Shown here one piece after another: positions 1-13,100 of a stretch of DNA of 64,000 bases; position 1 is the first letter of the stretch; each line of letters opens with the position of its first letter. The notes beneath the pieces are model-generated. The model was not told the origin of the DNA, made no database searches, and was given only the letters and a program-made list of their open reading frames with translations. The translations under genes and the position numbers were made by a program. The DNA comes from Streptosporangium sp. NBC_01495 (GTDB lineage: Bacteria; Actinomycetota; Actinomycetes; Streptosporangiales; Streptosporangiaceae): NCBI RefSeq assembly GCF_036250735.1, contig NZ_CP109430.1:3782001-3846000 (forward strand), given 5' to 3'.

Positions 1-3000
1 CTGTATGTGGACTTCTCGCGGCAGCGGGGGTTGTCGCCGGATGGGCGGTGCAAGTCGTTCTCGTCCTCGGCCGATGGTGTGGCGTGGTCCGAGGGTGTCG
101 GTGTGGTGGTGCTGGAGCGGTTGTCGGACGCGCGGCGGCTTGGGCACGACGTTCTGGCCGTGATTCGTGGTAGCGCGGTGAACCAGGATGGTGCGAGTAA
201 TGGTTTGACCGCGCCGAACGGTCCCTCGCAGGAGCGGGTGATCGCTCATGCGCTGGCGAGTGCCGGGTTGACGTCCGCGGATGTGGATGTGGTCGAGGCG
301 CACGGCACCGGTACCGCGCTGGGTGATCCGATCGAGGCGCAGGCGTTGATCGCCGCGTACGGCCAGGATCGCGACGAGCCACTGCGGATCGGGTCGATCA
401 AGTCGAACATCGGGCACACCGTGGCGGCTGCCGGTGTAGCCGGTGTGATCAAGATGGTGCAGGCGTTGCGGTACGAGCGATTGCCGAGGACGTTGCATGT
501 GGACGAGCCGTCGCCGCACGTGGACTGGTCGGCGGGTTCGGTGCGGTTGCTGACCGAGGCCGAGCCGTGGCCGGTCGGGGACCGGGTACGCCGGGCCGGC
601 GTGTCGTCCTTCGGGATCAGTGGCACCAACGCGCACGTGATCGTTGAAGAGGCGCCCGTTGTGCCGGTGCCGGTGGCGGCGGGTGAGGAACGGCGGGAAG
701 AGGATTCCGCGGCCATCGTCGAGCGTGACGTGTCCCCGACGCCGTGGTTGGTGTCGGGTAAGGGTGATGCCGGTTTGCGGGCGCAGGCGGCGAGGCTGCG
801 TGGATGGCTGGTGGATCACCCTGACGCGGATCTGACCGACGTGGCGTACTCGCTGGTGTCTTCGCGGGCGCAGTGGGATTCGCGTGGTGCGGTTCTCGGT
901 CGTGATCGTGAGGAGTTGCTGGCTGGTTTGTCGGAGTTGGCTGCCGGTTCGGTGTCGTCGGGTGTGGTGTCGGGTGTGGTCGGTTCGGGGAAGACGGCTT
1001 TCTTGTTCACCGGTCAGGGGGCGCAGCGGGCCGGTATGGGGGCTGGGTTGTATGAGGCGTTTCCGGTGTTCGCGGCGGCGTTGGACGAGGTGTGTGCGGG
1101 GTTCGATCCGCTGCTGGGTTGTTCGTTGAAGGAGGTGATGTTCGCCGGTGAGGGCGGGGAGGTGTTGGGGCGGACGGAGTTCACGCAGGCGGCGTTGTTC
1201 GCGTTCGAGGTGGCGGTGTTCCGGTTGCTGGAGTCGTTCGGGGTCTCCCCGGATGTGGTGATCGGGCATTCGATCGGTGAGCTGGTCGCGGCTCATATGG
1301 CGGGGGTGTGGTCGTTGGAGGATGCGTGTGCTCTGGTGGCGGCGCGGGGTCGGTTGATGGGTGCTCTGCCTGAGGGTGGGGCGATGCTCGCGGTGGCGGC
1401 GGCCGAGGGGGAGGTGGTCGCGGCGATCGCGGGGTTCGGTGATCGGGTGTCGGTCGCGGCGGTGAACGCGCCGGCTTCGGTGGTGGTGTCGGGTGATGAG
1501 GATCCGGTCGGTGAGGTCGAGCGGTGGTTCGCGGGCCGGGGTGTGAAGACGTCGCGGTTGCGGGTGTCGCATGCGTTTCATTCGGCGCGGATGGAGCCGA
1601 TGTTGGAGGAGTTCGCGCTTGTCGCGGAGGGGTTGACCTACAGCGAGCCGCGGATTCCGGTGGTGTCCAACCTTTCCGGTGAGGTCGCCGGGGATGAGGT
1701 GCTTGATCCCTCGTACTGGGTGCGGCAGGTGCGGGCCGCGGTGCGATTCGCGCCGGGTATCGAGGCTCTGGTGTCTTCAGGGGTGCGGCGGTTTGTGGAG
1801 GTCGGGCCGGACGCGGTGCTGGCCGCGATGACCCGGCAGTGCCTTCCGGAGGATATCGAGGCGCGGTCGCTGGTGGCCGCGGCGGCACGGCGCGGTCATG
1901 ACGAGGCCGAGCAGTTCATGACCTTCCTGGCGCAGGCGCACACCGCCGGTGTGGGCGTGGACTGGGCGTCGTTGTTCGCCGGCCGCCGGGTGTCGCGGGT
2001 GCCGCTGCCGACATACGCGTTCCAGCATCAGCGGTATTGGTTGCGGCCGCGCGCTGAGAGTGTCGGTGATCGGTTCGATCATCCGTTGCTGACCGGTGTG
2101 ATGCCGGTGGCCGGTAAGGACGAGTGGGTGTTCACCGGCCGGCTGTCACTCCGCACCCACCCCTGGGTCGCCGACCACATGACCTACGGCACCGTCGTGG
2201 TGCCGAGCGCGACCCTTGTCGAATTTCTGCTCGTGGCGGGCAACAGGATCGACTGCGGTGTCGTCGAGGAACTGACGCTGGAGGCACCGATCCTGCCGTC
2301 CGAGGGCGACGAGGTCGAACTCCAGGTGGCGGTGCAGGAGCCGGACTCGACCGGGCGGCGGCAGTTCACCTTCTATTTCCGCAAGGTCGTCGGCGGTGCG
2401 GGCGAATGGGTCCGCAACGCCAGTGGAGTACTCGCCGGTGACTGGCTCGGCGGCGACACTCTGCTGGAGCGATTGCGGGATGAGCCGTGGCCGCCGGTCG
2501 ATGCCGAACCCGTGGACACCGTCTGGATTCCGGAGCGGATCGCGAAGGGATCGGGACTCGAATACGGTCCCGCGTTCCTCGGTGTCGACGCCGCGTGGCA
2601 GCGGGAGGGCACCGTCTTCTCGGAGATCACCCTGGATGTGGCCGCCGCACCGGAGCCGGAACGGTTCGATCTGCATCCGGCGCTGCTCGACCTGGTGATG
2701 CACGCCGGCCTGGCCGGGCTCATCTGGCACGATCAGGACAGCGATTCGGATACCGGCCGACTGCTGTTCCGCTGGGGTGGGGCACGACTGCACCAGCCGC
2801 TGGTGAAGGCGACCGCACTGCGGGTCCTCGCCGTGGCGAGCGGGCCGGAGACGATCTCGGTGGCGGCCGTGGACGATTCCGGGCGACCCGTGGTCTCGGT
2901 CGACGCGGTCGTGATGCGTCCCTACGACGTCAAACAGCTACGCGGCACGCTGTCCGGTGGTGACACCGATCTGTACCAGGTGGAGTGGGTTCCGGCCGCG

Positions 3001-4590
3001 GAAGCCGTGGTGAGGGTGCCGGCGGAGCGGATGGCGGTGCTGGGATCGACCCCGGTGGCCGGAGTCGAAGCCGAATACTCGACTCCCGCCGAATTCATCA
3101 CGGCAGAGGTAATTCCGGACGCCGTGATCTGGCATCCGGCGGCCGGCACGACCACCGGCGATCCGGCGGACATCCGGCGGCACCTGGAGACGGTACTCGC
3201 GACGGTGCAGGCGTGGCTGGCCGAGGACCGCTTGGCCGATTCGCGACTGGTCGTGGTGACCGCGAACGGTGCCGGGCTCGCGGGCGAGGCGTTGGATCTC
3301 GCCGCGTCGGCGATCTGGGGATTGGTGCGCAGCGCCCAATCCGAGAATCCTGGCCGGTTCGTCCTCATCGATGTCGATCCGGCGGCGACCGCGATCGATC
3401 CGGCACTCGTCGGTGCGGTCCTCGGTGCGGACGAGACACAGGCGGCGGCGCGCGGCGGAACGCTGCTCGTGCCCCGATTGACCCGGAGCACAGGGCATCC
3501 CGTGTCCGAGCCGGGTGAGCGGTTCGGGACCGGCACCGTGCTGATCACCGGGGGCACCGGCGGTCTCGGCGCGCTCGTGGCGCGCCACCTGGTCGCCACC
3601 CACGGAGTCCGGCGGCTGCTGCTGGTGTCCCGGCGCGGAGACGCGGCGGACGGCGCGATGGAACTGGTGTCCGAACTGACCGAGGCCGGTGCCCACGTGC
3701 GCGTGGCGGCCTGCGACGTGGGCGACCGAACGGACCTGCGGGCCGTGCTGGCCTCCATTGACCCGGATCACCCGTTGACCGGTGTGGTGCACGCGGCAGG
3801 CGTTCTCGACGACGCCACCATCGCGGGTCTCACGCCCGAACAGCTGGAGCGGGTCTTCACCCCGAAGGCCGCCGCCGCATGGCACCTCCACGAGCTGACC
3901 GGCGAGGCGAATCTGACGGCCTTCGTGCTGTTCTCGTCCGTGGCCGCGCAACTGGGTTCGGCCGGACAGGGCAACTACGCGGCGGCCAACGGTTTCCTCG
4001 ACGCGCTGGCACGTCGGCGCCGAGTCGAAGGACTGCCCGCGACGTCGCTGGCCTGGGGACCTTGGAACCAGGGCAACGGCATGACCGGCGCGCTGGACCG
4101 GACCGCCGTCGCGCGCTGGGAGCGGCTCGGCCTTCATCCCATCGCGGAGACCGAAGGCCTGCGGCTGTTCGACGAGGCCGTCGCCCGCGGCGACGCGCAC
4201 CTGGTGCCGATCCGGTTCGACGCCGCCGAACTCCGGCGGGAGACCCAGGCCGGTGCGGTACCGGCGGTGCTGCGCGGATTCGTGCGCCGCGCCACGAGGC
4301 CGACGGCCGCGGCATCGAGTTCACTCGGCGCGCGGTTGAGCCAGGTGCCGGAGGCCAAACGGGCGGAGGTGGTGCGGGAACTGGTGCGCGAGCATGCCGC
4401 CTCGGTACTGGGTCACGGCTCCGCCGAGGACGTCAACCCCGATCAGCGGTTCGACGAACTGGGATTCGACTCCCTCGGCGGCATCGAATTCCGGAACCGG
4501 CTGTCCAAGGCGACCGGGCTGTCGCTACCGTCCACCCTCGTCTTCGACCACCCCACCGCCACGGCCGTCGCGACCCTGCTGTACTCCAAG
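1..4590 (+). other. PKS module 1 (KS partial-AT-DH-KR-ACP)
   Basis: The KS part retains the EAHGTGT and KSNIGH histidine motifs. AT: active serine in GHSIGE near nt 1270, HAFH at 1570-1581 (malonyl type). DH: HxxxGxxxxP with His at 2176-2178 and the second catalytic motif HPALLD near 2680. The substrate-pocket motif is LLFRWGG where modules 3-5 have LPFSF. KR: nucleotide-binding TGGTGGLG near 3545 and the LDD motif (B-type, inferred D-configured hydroxyl), with the catalytic Tyr in GNYAAAN near 3973. ACP serine 4471-4473. Predicted outcome: malonyl extension followed by an E double bond. Confidence 0.9.
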
Positions 4591-7500
4591 ATCGAGGGGA
4601 CGGACTCCAGGCCCCGGGTGACCCGGGCGTCGCGCAGGGTACGAGCGGACGAACCCATCGCGGTCGTCGGCATGAGCTGCCGTTTCCCCGGTGGCGTGGA
4701 AACGCCGGAGCAGCTGTTGCAGCTGGTCGTGTCCGGAATCGACGCGACCACGGCTTTCCCGACCGACCGAGGTTGGGACCTGGAGCGGCTGATCGACTCG
4801 GATCCGGACAAGCCCGGCACTGTCTACAGTCGCGGTGGCGGATTCCTCAGCGGCGCGGCCGATTTCGATGCCGCGTTCTTCGGTATCTCGCCGCGTGAGG
4901 CGCTGGCGATGGACCCGCAGCAGCGGTTGTTGCTGGAGGCGTCGTGGGAGGCGCTGGAGGACGCCGGGATCGACCCGGCCTCGTTGCGAGGCAGTGATAC
5001 CGGGGTGTTCGCCGGTGCGTGCGCGTCCGGGTACGTGGATCGGGTGGTCGGCGATCTGGAGGGGTTCCGGCTGACCGGCACCACCCACAGTGTGGTTTCG
5101 GGGCGGGTGGCGTATGTGTTCGGCCTGGAAGGGCCTGCGGTGACGGTGGACACCGCGTGTTCGTCGTCGCTGGTGACATTGCATCTGGGGTGTCAGGCGC
5201 TGCGCCAGGGAGAGAGTTCGCTGGTGCTCGCCGGTGGTGTGACGGTCGCGGCCAGCCCGTATCTGTACGTGGACTTCGCGCGTCAGCGGGGTCTTTCTCC
5301 GGACGGGCGGTGTAAGGCGTTCTCGGCTTCCGCCGATGGCGTGAGCTTCTCCGAGGGCGTCGGTGTGCTGGTGCTGGAGCGGTTGTCGGACGCGCAACGG
5401 CTCGGGCACAACGTTCTGGCCGTCATCCGTGGTAGCGCGGTGAACCAGGACGGTGCGAGCAACGGGCTGACCGCGCCGAACGGCCCCTCGCAGGTGCGGG
5501 TGATCGAGCAGGCGCTCGCCAACGCCGGTCTGACGCCTGTCGACGTCGACGCGGTCGAGGCGCACGGCACCGGGACCACCCTGGGTGATCCGATCGAGGC
5601 GCAGGCGCTGATCGCCGCGTACGGCCAGGATCGTGGGGATCGGGAGCCGTTGCGGATCGGGTCGTTGAAGTCGAACATCGGGCACACCGTGGCGGCCGCC
5701 GGTGTGGCCGGTGTGATCAAGATGGTGCAGGCGCTTCGTCACGAGGTGTTGCCGCAGACGTTGCATGTGGACGAGCCGTCGTCTCATGTGGACTGGTCGG
5801 CGGGTTCGGTGCGGTTGCTGACCGAGGCCGAGCCGTGGCCGGTCGGGGACCGGGTACGCCGGGCCGGGGTGTCGTCGTTCGGGGTCAGCGGCACCAACGC
5901 GCACGTGATCATCGAAGAGGCACCTGCTGTGCCGGTGGCGGTGGGTGAGAAACAGCGGGAAAAGGATTCCGCGGCCATCGTCGAGCGTGACGTGTTCCCG
6001 GTGCCGCTGCTGGTGTCGGGTAAGAGTGCGGAGGCGTTGCGTGCTCAGGCGGCGAGGTTGCGTGACTGGTTGTCTCGGCGTCCGGATGTCGATGTGGTGG
6101 ATGTGGCGCGTTCGCTGTTGATGTCGCGGGCGCGGCTGGAGTGGCGGGGTGGTGTTGTCGCCGGGGACCGTGAGCGGTTGCTGGCGGGTCTGGCGGAGCT
6201 GGCCGCGGGGTCGGTGTCTGGCCGGGTGGTGTCGGGTGCGGTCGGTTCGGGGAAGACGGCTTTCTTGTTCACCGGTCAGGGCGCGCAGCGGGCCGGTATG
6301 GGGGCTGGGTTGTATGGGGCGTTTCCGGTGTTCGCGGCGGCGTTGGACGAGGTGTGTGCGGGGTTCGATCCGCTGCTGGGTTGTTCGTTGAAGGAGGTGA
6401 TGTTCGCCGGTGAGGGCGGGGAGGTGTTGGGGCGGACGGAGTTCACGCAGCCGGCGTTGTTCGCGTTCGAGGTGGCGGTGTTCCGGTTGCTGGAGTCGTT
6501 CGGGGTCTCCCCGGATGTGGTGATCGGGCATTCGATCGGTGAGCTGGTCGCCGCGTATGTGGCGGGGGTGTGGTCGTTGGAGGATGCGTGTCGTCTGGTG
6601 GCGGCGCGGGGGCGGTTGATGGGTGCTCTGCCTGAGGGTGGGGCGATGCTCGCGGTGGCGGCGGCAGAGGGGGAGGTGGTCGCGGCTGTCGCGGGGTTCG
6701 GTGATCGGGTGTCGGTCGCGGCGGTGAACGCGCCGGCTTCGGTGGTGGTGTCGGGTGATGAGGATGCCGTCGCCGAGGTCGAGGGCTGGTTCGTGGGGGT
6801 GGGCCGGAAGACGAGCCGCCTGCGGGTGAGCCACGCGTTCCATTCGGCGCGGATGGAGCCGATGCTGGAGGAGTTCGCGCTTGTCGCGGAGGGGTTGACC
6901 TACAGCGAGCCGCGGATTCCGGTGGTGTCCAACCTGTCCGGTGAGGTCGCCGGGGATGAGGTGCTTGATCCCTCGTACTGGGTGCGGCAGGTGCGGGCCG
7001 CGGTGCGGTTCGCTCCGGGTATCGAGGCTCTGGTGTCTTCAGGGGTGCGGCGGTTCCTGGAGGTCGGTCCGGATGCGGTGCTGGCCGCGATGACCCGGCA
7101 GTGCCTTCCGGAGGATATCGAGGCGCGGTCGCTGGTGGCCGCTGCGGCGCGGCGTGGTCATGACGAGGCCGAGCAGTTCATGACCTTCCTCGCGCAGGCG
7201 CACACCTCCGGGGTCGAGGTGGACTGGGCGCGGGTGTTCACCGGTCGTCCCGCGTCGGCGGTGTCTCTGCCCACCTACGCGTTCCAGCACCAGCGGTACT
7301 GGCTCGAACCAGCCCCGGACGGGCAAGGCCATGCCACATCGGAGCACCCGCTGCTCACCGACGTGGTGCGGGTGGCCGACCGGGACGCGTGGCTGTTCAC
7401 CGGACGGCTCTCCCTGCGCACCCACCCGTGGATCGCCGATCACACCACCTACGGCGTCGTGCTGGTCCCGAGTGCCGCCCTCATGGAGATGCTGCTGGTC

Positions 7501-10104
7501 GCCGGACGCCGGATCGGCAGCCCGGCCGTGGACGAACTCACCCTTGAGGCACCGATCTTCCCGCCGGAGGACGGCGACGTCGAACTCCAGGTCCTCGTCC
7601 AGGAACCGGATTCGTCGGGGCGCCGGCCGTTCACGTTCCACCACCGCCGGGCCGCCGACGGGGCGGCCGGCGAGTGGAGTCGCAACGCCAGTGGCGCGCT
7701 GAGCGGGAGCCGGCCCGCCGACACCGGGCTCCTGGACATGCTCCGCGACGAGCCGTGGCCGCCGGTCGGTGCCGAAGCGGTCGCCACCGACTGGATTCCG
7801 GCCCAGGTGGCGCGCGCCGCCGGACTTGAGTACGGAACGTCCTTCATCGGTGTCGACGCGGCATGGCACAGCGGTGACACGGTGTTCTCCGAGATCACCC
7901 TGGACCCGGACACCCCGGCCGAGCGGTTCCAGCTGCATCCGGCGCTGTTCGACATGGTGATGCACGCCGGGCTCGCCTGCCTGATCTGGCCGGACCACGA
8001 AGGCAACCCGGCCGAGGGCAAACTTCTGTTCCGCTGGGGTGGCACACGATTCCACACCACGTCGCGGGTGAAGACGCTGCGGGTGATGGCCGTCCGGCGC
8101 AGCAGCGAGGCGATCGCCGTCGTGGCCGTCGATCAGGACGGGAACCCGGTGGTGTCCATCGACGAGGTGGTCATGCGCTCCTATGACGTCCAGCAGTTCC
8201 GTGCCGCGCTGCCGGGAGGCGGCGCGGGAGTGTACGGACTGCAGTGGACGAAGGTCACCGCCCAGGCCGAACGCCCGCCCGCCACCGGCATGGCGGTGCT
8301 CGGCGCCACAGCGGTGACCGGAATCGAGGACCGGTATCCGGATCTGGAGGCGCTCGCCGCGGCCCCCGCCGTACCGGATGCCGTGGTGTGGGCGGCGGCC
8401 GCCGTGCGGCGGGACGATACGACGGCGGCGACCCACGAGCTGGTGAACGACGCCCTGCACACGGTCCGACGCTGGCTGACCGACGACCGGTTCGCGCGGT
8501 CGAAGCTGATCGTCCTGACCGCGAGTGCGGCGGCGGCCCTGCCCGGTGAGGTGCCGGACATGGCGGCGGCCTCGGTGTGGGGACTGGTCCGCAGCGCCCA
8601 GACCGAATATCCCGGACGGATCGTGCTGCTCGACAGCGGCGAACCCGGCGGCTCGGATGTCTGGGGCGACTCGGTACGGGCCGTGCTGGCGACCGGCGAG
8701 CCGCAGGTGGCCGTACGCGGCGACGGCATCCTGGTGCCGCGCCTGGAATCCGCGTCGTCCTCGGCCACCGCGCCGGTGTCGTTCGGAACCGGGACCGTGC
8801 TGATCACCGGCGGCACCGGCGGGCTGGGCGCGCTCCTGGCCCGTCACCTCGTCGCCGAGCACGGGGTGCGCCGGTTGCTGCTGGTGTCCCGGCGCGGCGA
8901 ACAGGCCGACGGCGCGACGGAACTCGTGGCCGAACTGGCCCGAGCCGGCGCGGAGGCCCGGATCGCCGCGTGTGACGTCACAGATCGCGATGCGCTGCGC
9001 GACCTGTTGCGCGCCGTGCCCGCGGACCGTCCACTGACCGGCGTCGTTCACACCGCCGGTGTGCTCGACGACGGCACGGTGCACACCCTCACCGTTGACC
9101 AGGTTGATCGGGTGTTCGCACCCAAGGCCGATGCCGCGTGGTACCTGCACGAGCTGACCCGCGAGGCGAACCTGTCGGCGTTCGTGCTCTTCTCCTCGAT
9201 CGCCGGTCTGATCGGTTCGGCGGGACAGGGCAATTACGCCGCGGCGAACGGTTTCCTGGACGCCTTGGCGGTGCGTCGCCGGGCCGAAGGGCTACCGGCC
9301 GTGTCACTCGCCTGGGGGCCGTGGCAGCAGGGCATCGGCATGACCGGTGGCCTCGATCGGACCGGGGTGGCCAGACTGGCGCGGCTGGGTCTGCACCCGC
9401 TGGACGAGGTCGACGGCCTGCGACTGTTCGACCTGGCGCTGTCCGCGCCGGATCCGGTACCGGCACTGCTGCGGTTCGACGCCGACGATCTGCGGCTGGA
9501 AGCGCAGACCGCTTCGGTACCGGCGGTGCTGCGCGGATTCGTCCGATCACGACGACCGTCGGCAGTGGTCTCGAAGGGCCCGGCCTCGCTGGGTGAGCGG
9601 CTGCACGGTGTGCCGGAGCCGAAGCGGCGCGGCGTCGTCCTCGAACTGGTGCGGGAACAGGCGGCGGTGGTCCTGGGGTACGGGTCGGCCGACGACATCG
9701 GGCCCGATCGCGGGTTCGACGAGCTGGGCTTCGACTCCCTCGGCGGGGTCGAGTTCCGCAACCGCCTGTCCAAGGTGACGGGGCTGTCGCTGCCGTCGAC
9801 GCTGGTGTTCGACTACCCGTCGGCGGGCGAGATGGCCGGCTATCTGCTGGAGCGGACCGTCGTCACGGCACCCGAGGAGCCGGACTCCGCGATCCAGGGG
9901 GACATCGCCCGGCTCAACGCCCTGCTGGAGCGGATCATCGCCAACAACGGCGGCGACGACGAGACCGTCACCGGGTTGCGGGGTGTCAACGACCGCCTCA
10001 GCACCTACCTGGCCCCGTGGCCGGGCGGCGATTACCACGATCTCGAATTCCATTCCGACAACGAACTCTTGGATCTGATCGACAAGGAGTTTGGCCCAGC
10101 ATGA
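1..10104 (+). CDS. Modular type I polyketide synthase, two modules, 5' end outside window
   Basis: The frame is open from base 1, so the start and the front half of the first ketosynthase lie to the left. About 3,367 codons remain. Order: KS (C-terminal part)-AT-DH-KR-ACP, then KS-AT-DH-KR-ACP, then a C-terminal tail of about 75 residues (from about nt 9880) that resembles a docking domain. Both ATs have GHSIG and HAFH motifs, the malonyl-CoA signature. The second KS has the active-site Cys in TACSSS at codon 1720. ACP phosphopantetheine serines lie at codons 1491 and 3246 (GFDSLGG). No ER, methyltransferase or thioesterase is seen. The protein would extend a chain by two reduced and dehydrated C2 units in the cytoplasm. 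The stop overlaps the next PKS start as ATGA, so the two are probably co-translated and work in this order. The product is not identifiable from this part alone. Confidence 0.97.
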   Translation: MYVDFSRQRGLSPDGRCKSFSSSADGVAWSEGVGVVVLERLSDARRLGHDVLAVIRGSAVNQDGASNGLTAPNGPSQERVIAHALASAGLTSADVDVVEAHGTGTALGDPIEAQALIAAYGQDRDEPLRIGSIKSNIGHTVAAAGVAGVIKMVQALRYERLPRTLHVDEPSPHVDWSAGSVRLLTEAEPWPVGDRVRRAGVSSFGISGTNAHVIVEEAPVVPVPVAAGEERREEDSAAIVERDVSPTPWLVSGKGDAGLRAQAARLRGWLVDHPDADLTDVAYSLVSSRAQWDSRGAVLGRDREELLAGLSELAAGSVSSGVVSGVVGSGKTAFLFTGQGAQRAGMGAGLYEAFPVFAAALDEVCAGFDPLLGCSLKEVMFAGEGGEVLGRTEFTQAALFAFEVAVFRLLESFGVSPDVVIGHSIGELVAAHMAGVWSLEDACALVAARGRLMGALPEGGAMLAVAAAEGEVVAAIAGFGDRVSVAAVNAPASVVVSGDEDPVGEVERWFAGRGVKTSRLRVSHAFHSARMEPMLEEFALVAEGLTYSEPRIPVVSNLSGEVAGDEVLDPSYWVRQVRAAVRFAPGIEALVSSGVRRFVEVGPDAVLAAMTRQCLPEDIEARSLVAAAARRGHDEAEQFMTFLAQAHTAGVGVDWASLFAGRRVSRVPLPTYAFQHQRYWLRPRAESVGDRFDHPLLTGVMPVAGKDEWVFTGRLSLRTHPWVADHMTYGTVVVPSATLVEFLLVAGNRIDCGVVEELTLEAPILPSEGDEVELQVAVQEPDSTGRRQFTFYFRKVVGGAGEWVRNASGVLAGDWLGGDTLLERLRDEPWPPVDAEPVDTVWIPERIAKGSGLEYGPAFLGVDAAWQREGTVFSEITLDVAAAPEPERFDLHPALLDLVMHAGLAGLIWHDQDSDSDTGRLLFRWGGARLHQPLVKATALRVLAVASGPETISVAAVDDSGRPVVSVDAVVMRPYDVKQLRGTLSGGDTDLYQVEWVPAAEAVVRVPAERMAVLGSTPVAGVEAEYSTPAEFITAEVIPDAVIWHPAAGTTTGDPADIRRHLETVLATVQAWLAEDRLADSRLVVVTANGAGLAGEALDLAASAIWGLVRSAQSENPGRFVLIDVDPAATAIDPALVGAVLGADETQAAARGGTLLVPRLTRSTGHPVSEPGERFGTGTVLITGGTGGLGALVARHLVATHGVRRLLLVSRRGDAADGAMELVSELTEAGAHVRVAACDVGDRTDLRAVLASIDPDHPLTGVVHAAGVLDDATIAGLTPEQLERVFTPKAAAAWHLHELTGEANLTAFVLFSSVAAQLGSAGQGNYAAANGFLDALARRRRVEGLPATSLAWGPWNQGNGMTGALDRTAVARWERLGLHPIAETEGLRLFDEAVARGDAHLVPIRFDAAELRRETQAGAVPAVLRGFVRRATRPTAAASSSLGARLSQVPEAKRAEVVRELVREHAASVLGHGSAEDVNPDQRFDELGFDSLGGIEFRNRLSKATGLSLPSTLVFDHPTATAVATLLYSKIEGTDSRPRVTRASRRVRADEPIAVVGMSCRFPGGVETPEQLLQLVVSGIDATTAFPTDRGWDLERLIDSDPDKPGTVYSRGGGFLSGAADFDAAFFGISPREALAMDPQQRLLLEASWEALEDAGIDPASLRGSDTGVFAGACASGYVDRVVGDLEGFRLTGTTHSVVSGRVAYVFGLEGPAVTVDTACSSSLVTLHLGCQALRQGESSLVLAGGVTVAASPYLYVDFARQRGLSPDGRCKAFSASADGVSFSEGVGVLVLERLSDAQRLGHNVLAVIRGSAVNQDGASNGLTAPNGPSQVRVIEQALANAGLTPVDVDAVEAHGTGTTLGDPIEAQALIAAYGQDRGDREPLRIGSLKSNIGHTVAAAGVAGVIKMVQALRHEVLPQTLHVDEPSSHVDWSAGSVRLLTEAEPWPVGDRVRRAGVSSFGVSGTNAHVIIEEAPAVPVAVGEKQREKDSAAIVERDVFPVPLLVSGKSAEALRAQAARLRDWLSRRPDVDVVDVARSLLMSRARLEWRGGVVAGDRERLLAGLAELAAGSVSGRVVSGAVGSGKTAFLFTGQGAQRAGMGAGLYGAFPVFAAALDEVCAGFDPLLGCSLKEVMFAGEGGEVLGRTEFTQPALFAFEVAVFRLLESFGVSPDVVIGHSIGELVAAYVAGVWSLEDACRLVAARGRLMGALPEGGAMLAVAAAEGEVVAAVAGFGDRVSVAAVNAPASVVVSGDEDAVAEVEGWFVGVGRKTSRLRVSHAFHSARMEPMLEEFALVAEGLTYSEPRIPVVSNLSGEVAGDEVLDPSYWVRQVRAAVRFAPGIEALVSSGVRRFLEVGPDAVLAAMTRQCLPEDIEARSLVAAAARRGHDEAEQFMTFLAQAHTSGVEVDWARVFTGRPASAVSLPTYAFQHQRYWLEPAPDGQGHATSEHPLLTDVVRVADRDAWLFTGRLSLRTHPWIADHTTYGVVLVPSAALMEMLLVAGRRIGSPAVDELTLEAPIFPPEDGDVELQVLVQEPDSSGRRPFTFHHRRAADGAAGEWSRNASGALSGSRPADTGLLDMLRDEPWPPVGAEAVATDWIPAQVARAAGLEYGTSFIGVDAAWHSGDTVFSEITLDPDTPAERFQLHPALFDMVMHAGLACLIWPDHEGNPAEGKLLFRWGGTRFHTTSRVKTLRVMAVRRSSEAIAVVAVDQDGNPVVSIDEVVMRSYDVQQFRAALPGGGAGVYGLQWTKVTAQAERPPATGMAVLGATAVTGIEDRYPDLEALAAAPAVPDAVVWAAAAVRRDDTTAATHELVNDALHTVRRWLTDDRFARSKLIVLTASAAAALPGEVPDMAAASVWGLVRSAQTEYPGRIVLLDSGEPGGSDVWGDSVRAVLATGEPQVAVRGDGILVPRLESASSSATAPVSFGTGTVLITGGTGGLGALLARHLVAEHGVRRLLLVSRRGEQADGATELVAELARAGAEARIAACDVTDRDALRDLLRAVPADRPLTGVVHTAGVLDDGTVHTLTVDQVDRVFAPKADAAWYLHELTREANLSAFVLFSSIAGLIGSAGQGNYAAANGFLDALAVRRRAEGLPAVSLAWGPWQQGIGMTGGLDRTGVARLARLGLHPLDEVDGLRLFDLALSAPDPVPALLRFDADDLRLEAQTASVPAVLRGFVRSRRPSAVVSKGPASLGERLHGVPEPKRRGVVLELVREQAAVVLGYGSADDIGPDRGFDELGFDSLGGVEFRNRLSKVTGLSLPSTLVFDYPSAGEMAGYLLERTVVTAPEEPDSAIQGDIARLNALLERIIANNGGDDETVTGLRGVNDRLSTYLAPWPGGDYHDLEFHSDNELLDLIDKEFGPA
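4645..9860 (+). other. PKS module 2 (KS-AT-DH-KR-ACP)
   Basis: KS runs about 4650-5920 with the Cys codon at 5158-5160. AT about 6250-7170 has GHSIGE and HAFH (malonyl). DH has its His at 7441-7443 and HPALFD near 7935; like module 1 it reads LVPSA after the HxxxG motif and LLFRWGG in the pocket, so these two DHs form a pair apart from modules 3-5. KR has TGGTGGLG near 8812 and LDD. ACP serine 9736-9738. No ER. Predicted: malonyl extension, double bond. Confidence 0.9.
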
Positions 10105-13100
10105 GCACCCCCAGCACGAGTAATGAGGAACGGCTCAGCCGGTATCTGAGGAAGCTCACCGGAGATCTTCGCGCGGCCAACAAACAGATCCACGAGCTTG
10201 AGGAGCGTTCCCGCGAACCGATCGCGATCGTGGGCATGAGCTGCCGCTATCCCGGTGGCGTTGCCACCCCCGCGCAGCTGTGGGACGTGGTCGCGTCCGG
10301 AACCGATGCCATCGGGCCCTTTCCGCCCGACCGAGGCTGGGACCTGGAGCGGCTGTTCGACACCGACCCCGACTCGCCGGGAACCGTCTACACCAGAGAA
10401 GGCGGCTTCCTGGACGCGGCGGGCGATTTCGACGCGGGATTTTTCGGGATCGGCCCGCGCGAGGCGGCGGCGATGGACCCGCAGCAACGCCTGTTCCTGG
10501 AATCGGCGTGGGAGGCGCTGGAGGACGCCGGAATCGACCCGGCGTCACTGCGTGGCAGCGACACGGGTGTGTTCGCCGGCGTCATTCATCAGGCCTATGG
10601 TCACCGCGTGGGTTCGCCGGCCCTGACGGCTGAATCGGAGGGCCACGCCTACCTGGGTGTCTCGGCCAGCGTCCTGTCCGGCCGCGTGGCGTACACGTTC
10701 GGTTTCAAGGGCCCGGCCATCTCGGTGGACACCGCGTGCTCGTCGTCCCTGGTCGCCCTGCACCTGGCCTGCCAGGCGCTGCGCCAGGGGGATACGTCAC
10801 TGGTGCTGGTGGGGGGCGTCACCGTGATGTCCGACCCGACCCTGCTGATCGCGTTCGGACGTCAGCGCGCCCTGTCGCCGGACGCGCGGTGCAAGGCGTT
10901 CGCCGCGGCGGCGGACGGAACCGGGTTCTCCGAGGGCCTGGGAATGCTCGTGGTCGAGCGGCTGTCCGACGCGCGCAGTCGAGGGCACCGTGTCCTGGCG
11001 GTGATCCGCGGCGGCGCGGTCAACCAGGACGGTGCCAGCAACCGTCTGACCGCGCCCAACGGTCCCTCCCAGGAGAAGGTGATCGCCCAGGCGCTCGCCA
11101 ACGCCGGTCTGACGCCCGCCGACGTCGACGCGGTCGAGGCGCACGGCACCGGCACCACCCTCGGTGATCCGATCGAGGCGCAGGCGCTGATCGCCGCCTA
11201 CGGCCGAGGCCGGGCCGGAGATCCGCTGCGTGTCGGCTCACTCAAGTCGAATATCGGGCACACGTCCGCGGCGGCCGGTGTCGGCGGCGTGATCAAGATG
11301 GTGCAGGCGCTCCGGCACGAGACGCTGCCCGCCACGCTGCACGTGGATGCCCCCACCCCGCATGTGGACTGGTCGGAAGGATCGGTGCGGTTGCTGACCG
11401 ACGCCGAGCCGTGGCCGGCCGGGGAGCGGGTGCGGCGGGCCGGCGTGTCCTCGTTCGGCGCCAGCGGCACCAACGCCCACCTGATCCTGGAGGAGGCCCC
11501 CAACGACCCCGCCGGCCCCGAATCGGCGGACGAACCCGCCGTTCTCGTGGCGCGGACCGCCATGCCGGGGACCGCCCCGTGGCTGGTGTCGGCGAAAACC
11601 GAGGCCGGGCTCCACGCGCAGGCGGCCAGGCTGCGGCAGTGGGTGGCGGAACGTCCCGAAGTGAGTGTGGACGAGATCGCCTACTCGTTGCTGACCACCC
11701 GCGCCTCGTTGGAGTGGCGTGGCGCGGTGGTGGCGGGCGATCGGGACGGGATGCTCGCCGGACTGGCGACGCTGGCCGAACCGGAGTCGGCCGGCGCCGC
11801 CGACAATGTGGTAACCGGCCGCGCGACGACACGCAAGGTCGCCTTCGTGTTCCCGGGACAGGGCAGCCAGTGGCGAGGGATGGCGCTCGGTCTGCTCGCG
11901 GCCGGTGGCCCGTTCGCGGAATCGATGGCGGCATGCGAGGCCGCGCTGGCTCCGTACGTGGACTGGTCGCTGACGGCGGTGCTCCACGGTGCGGACGGCG
12001 CGCCGTCACTGGACCGGGTCGATGTGGTCCAACCGGCACTGTTCGCGGTGATGGTGTCGCTGGCGAAGCTGTGGCAGGCCAACGGTGTCGAACCCGATGT
12101 GGTCATCGGCCACTCACAAGGAGAGATCGCCGCGGCGTATGTGGCCGGCGCGCTCACCCTCGACGACGCGGCCCGGGTGGTCGCCCTGCGCAGCCGCGCC
12201 GTCGCCGACGAACTCTCCGGTACGGGGACGATGGCCTCGATAGGTCTCGGCGAGGAGGCCGTCCGGGCGCGGCTGGAGCCGTTCGGCGACCGGCTCTCGC
12301 TGGCCGCGGTCAACGGTCCCGTGCAGGCCGTGGTGTCCGGGGACCTGGACGCGATGGACGAACTCCTCGCCGCGTGCGAACGGGACGGCGTGCGGGCCAG
12401 ACGGATTCCGGTCGACTACGCCTCTCACTCGAAGGCGGTCGAACGGCTCCGCGATCGGCTGCTGCGTGAACTGGCGCCGATCACCCCGAGGCCGGGTACG
12501 GTGCCGTTCTTCTCCACCGTGTACGCCGACTACCTCGACACCTCGGAGCTGGACGCGAAGTACTGGTATCGGGCGCTTCGTGAACCGGTCCGGTTCGCCG
12601 CCGCCTCCGCGACGTTGATGCGGTCCGGTTTCACGGGCTTCGTCGAGGCCAGTCCCCATCCGGTGCTCACGGTCGGGCTGATGGCCACCGCCGAGGCGGC
12701 GGGAGTGGCCGACAGGGTGAGCATCATGGGGTCGCTGCGACGGGAACAGGGCGGACCCGAGCAGTTCACGGTCGCGATGGCGCAGGCCTACTCGGCCGGT
12801 CTGCCGGTGCGGTGGGAGCCGTGGTTCGCGGATCGGGCCGTGTCCCGGGTGGACCTGCCGACGTACGCCTTCCAGCGGCAGCGGTACTGGATCCAGACCG
12901 AGGCGCCGGGCGTCGGCGCCGGTGACGTCACACATGCCGGTCTGGTGTTCCCGGACCACCCGCTGCTGGGTGCGGCGGCGGAACTGGCCGGCCGGGACGA
13001 GTGGCTGTTCACCGGCCGGATCACCCACAGAACCCACCCGTGGCTCGCCGACCACGTGGTGTTCGGCACCGTGGTGGTGCCGGGCACGGCGATGGTCGAG

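Noticed and set aside
1..10104. Loading module (KSQ or similar) in the first PKS
   Set aside because: The KS active site of the first module lies outside the window, and the second KS has an ordinary Cys; no loading domain is visible.
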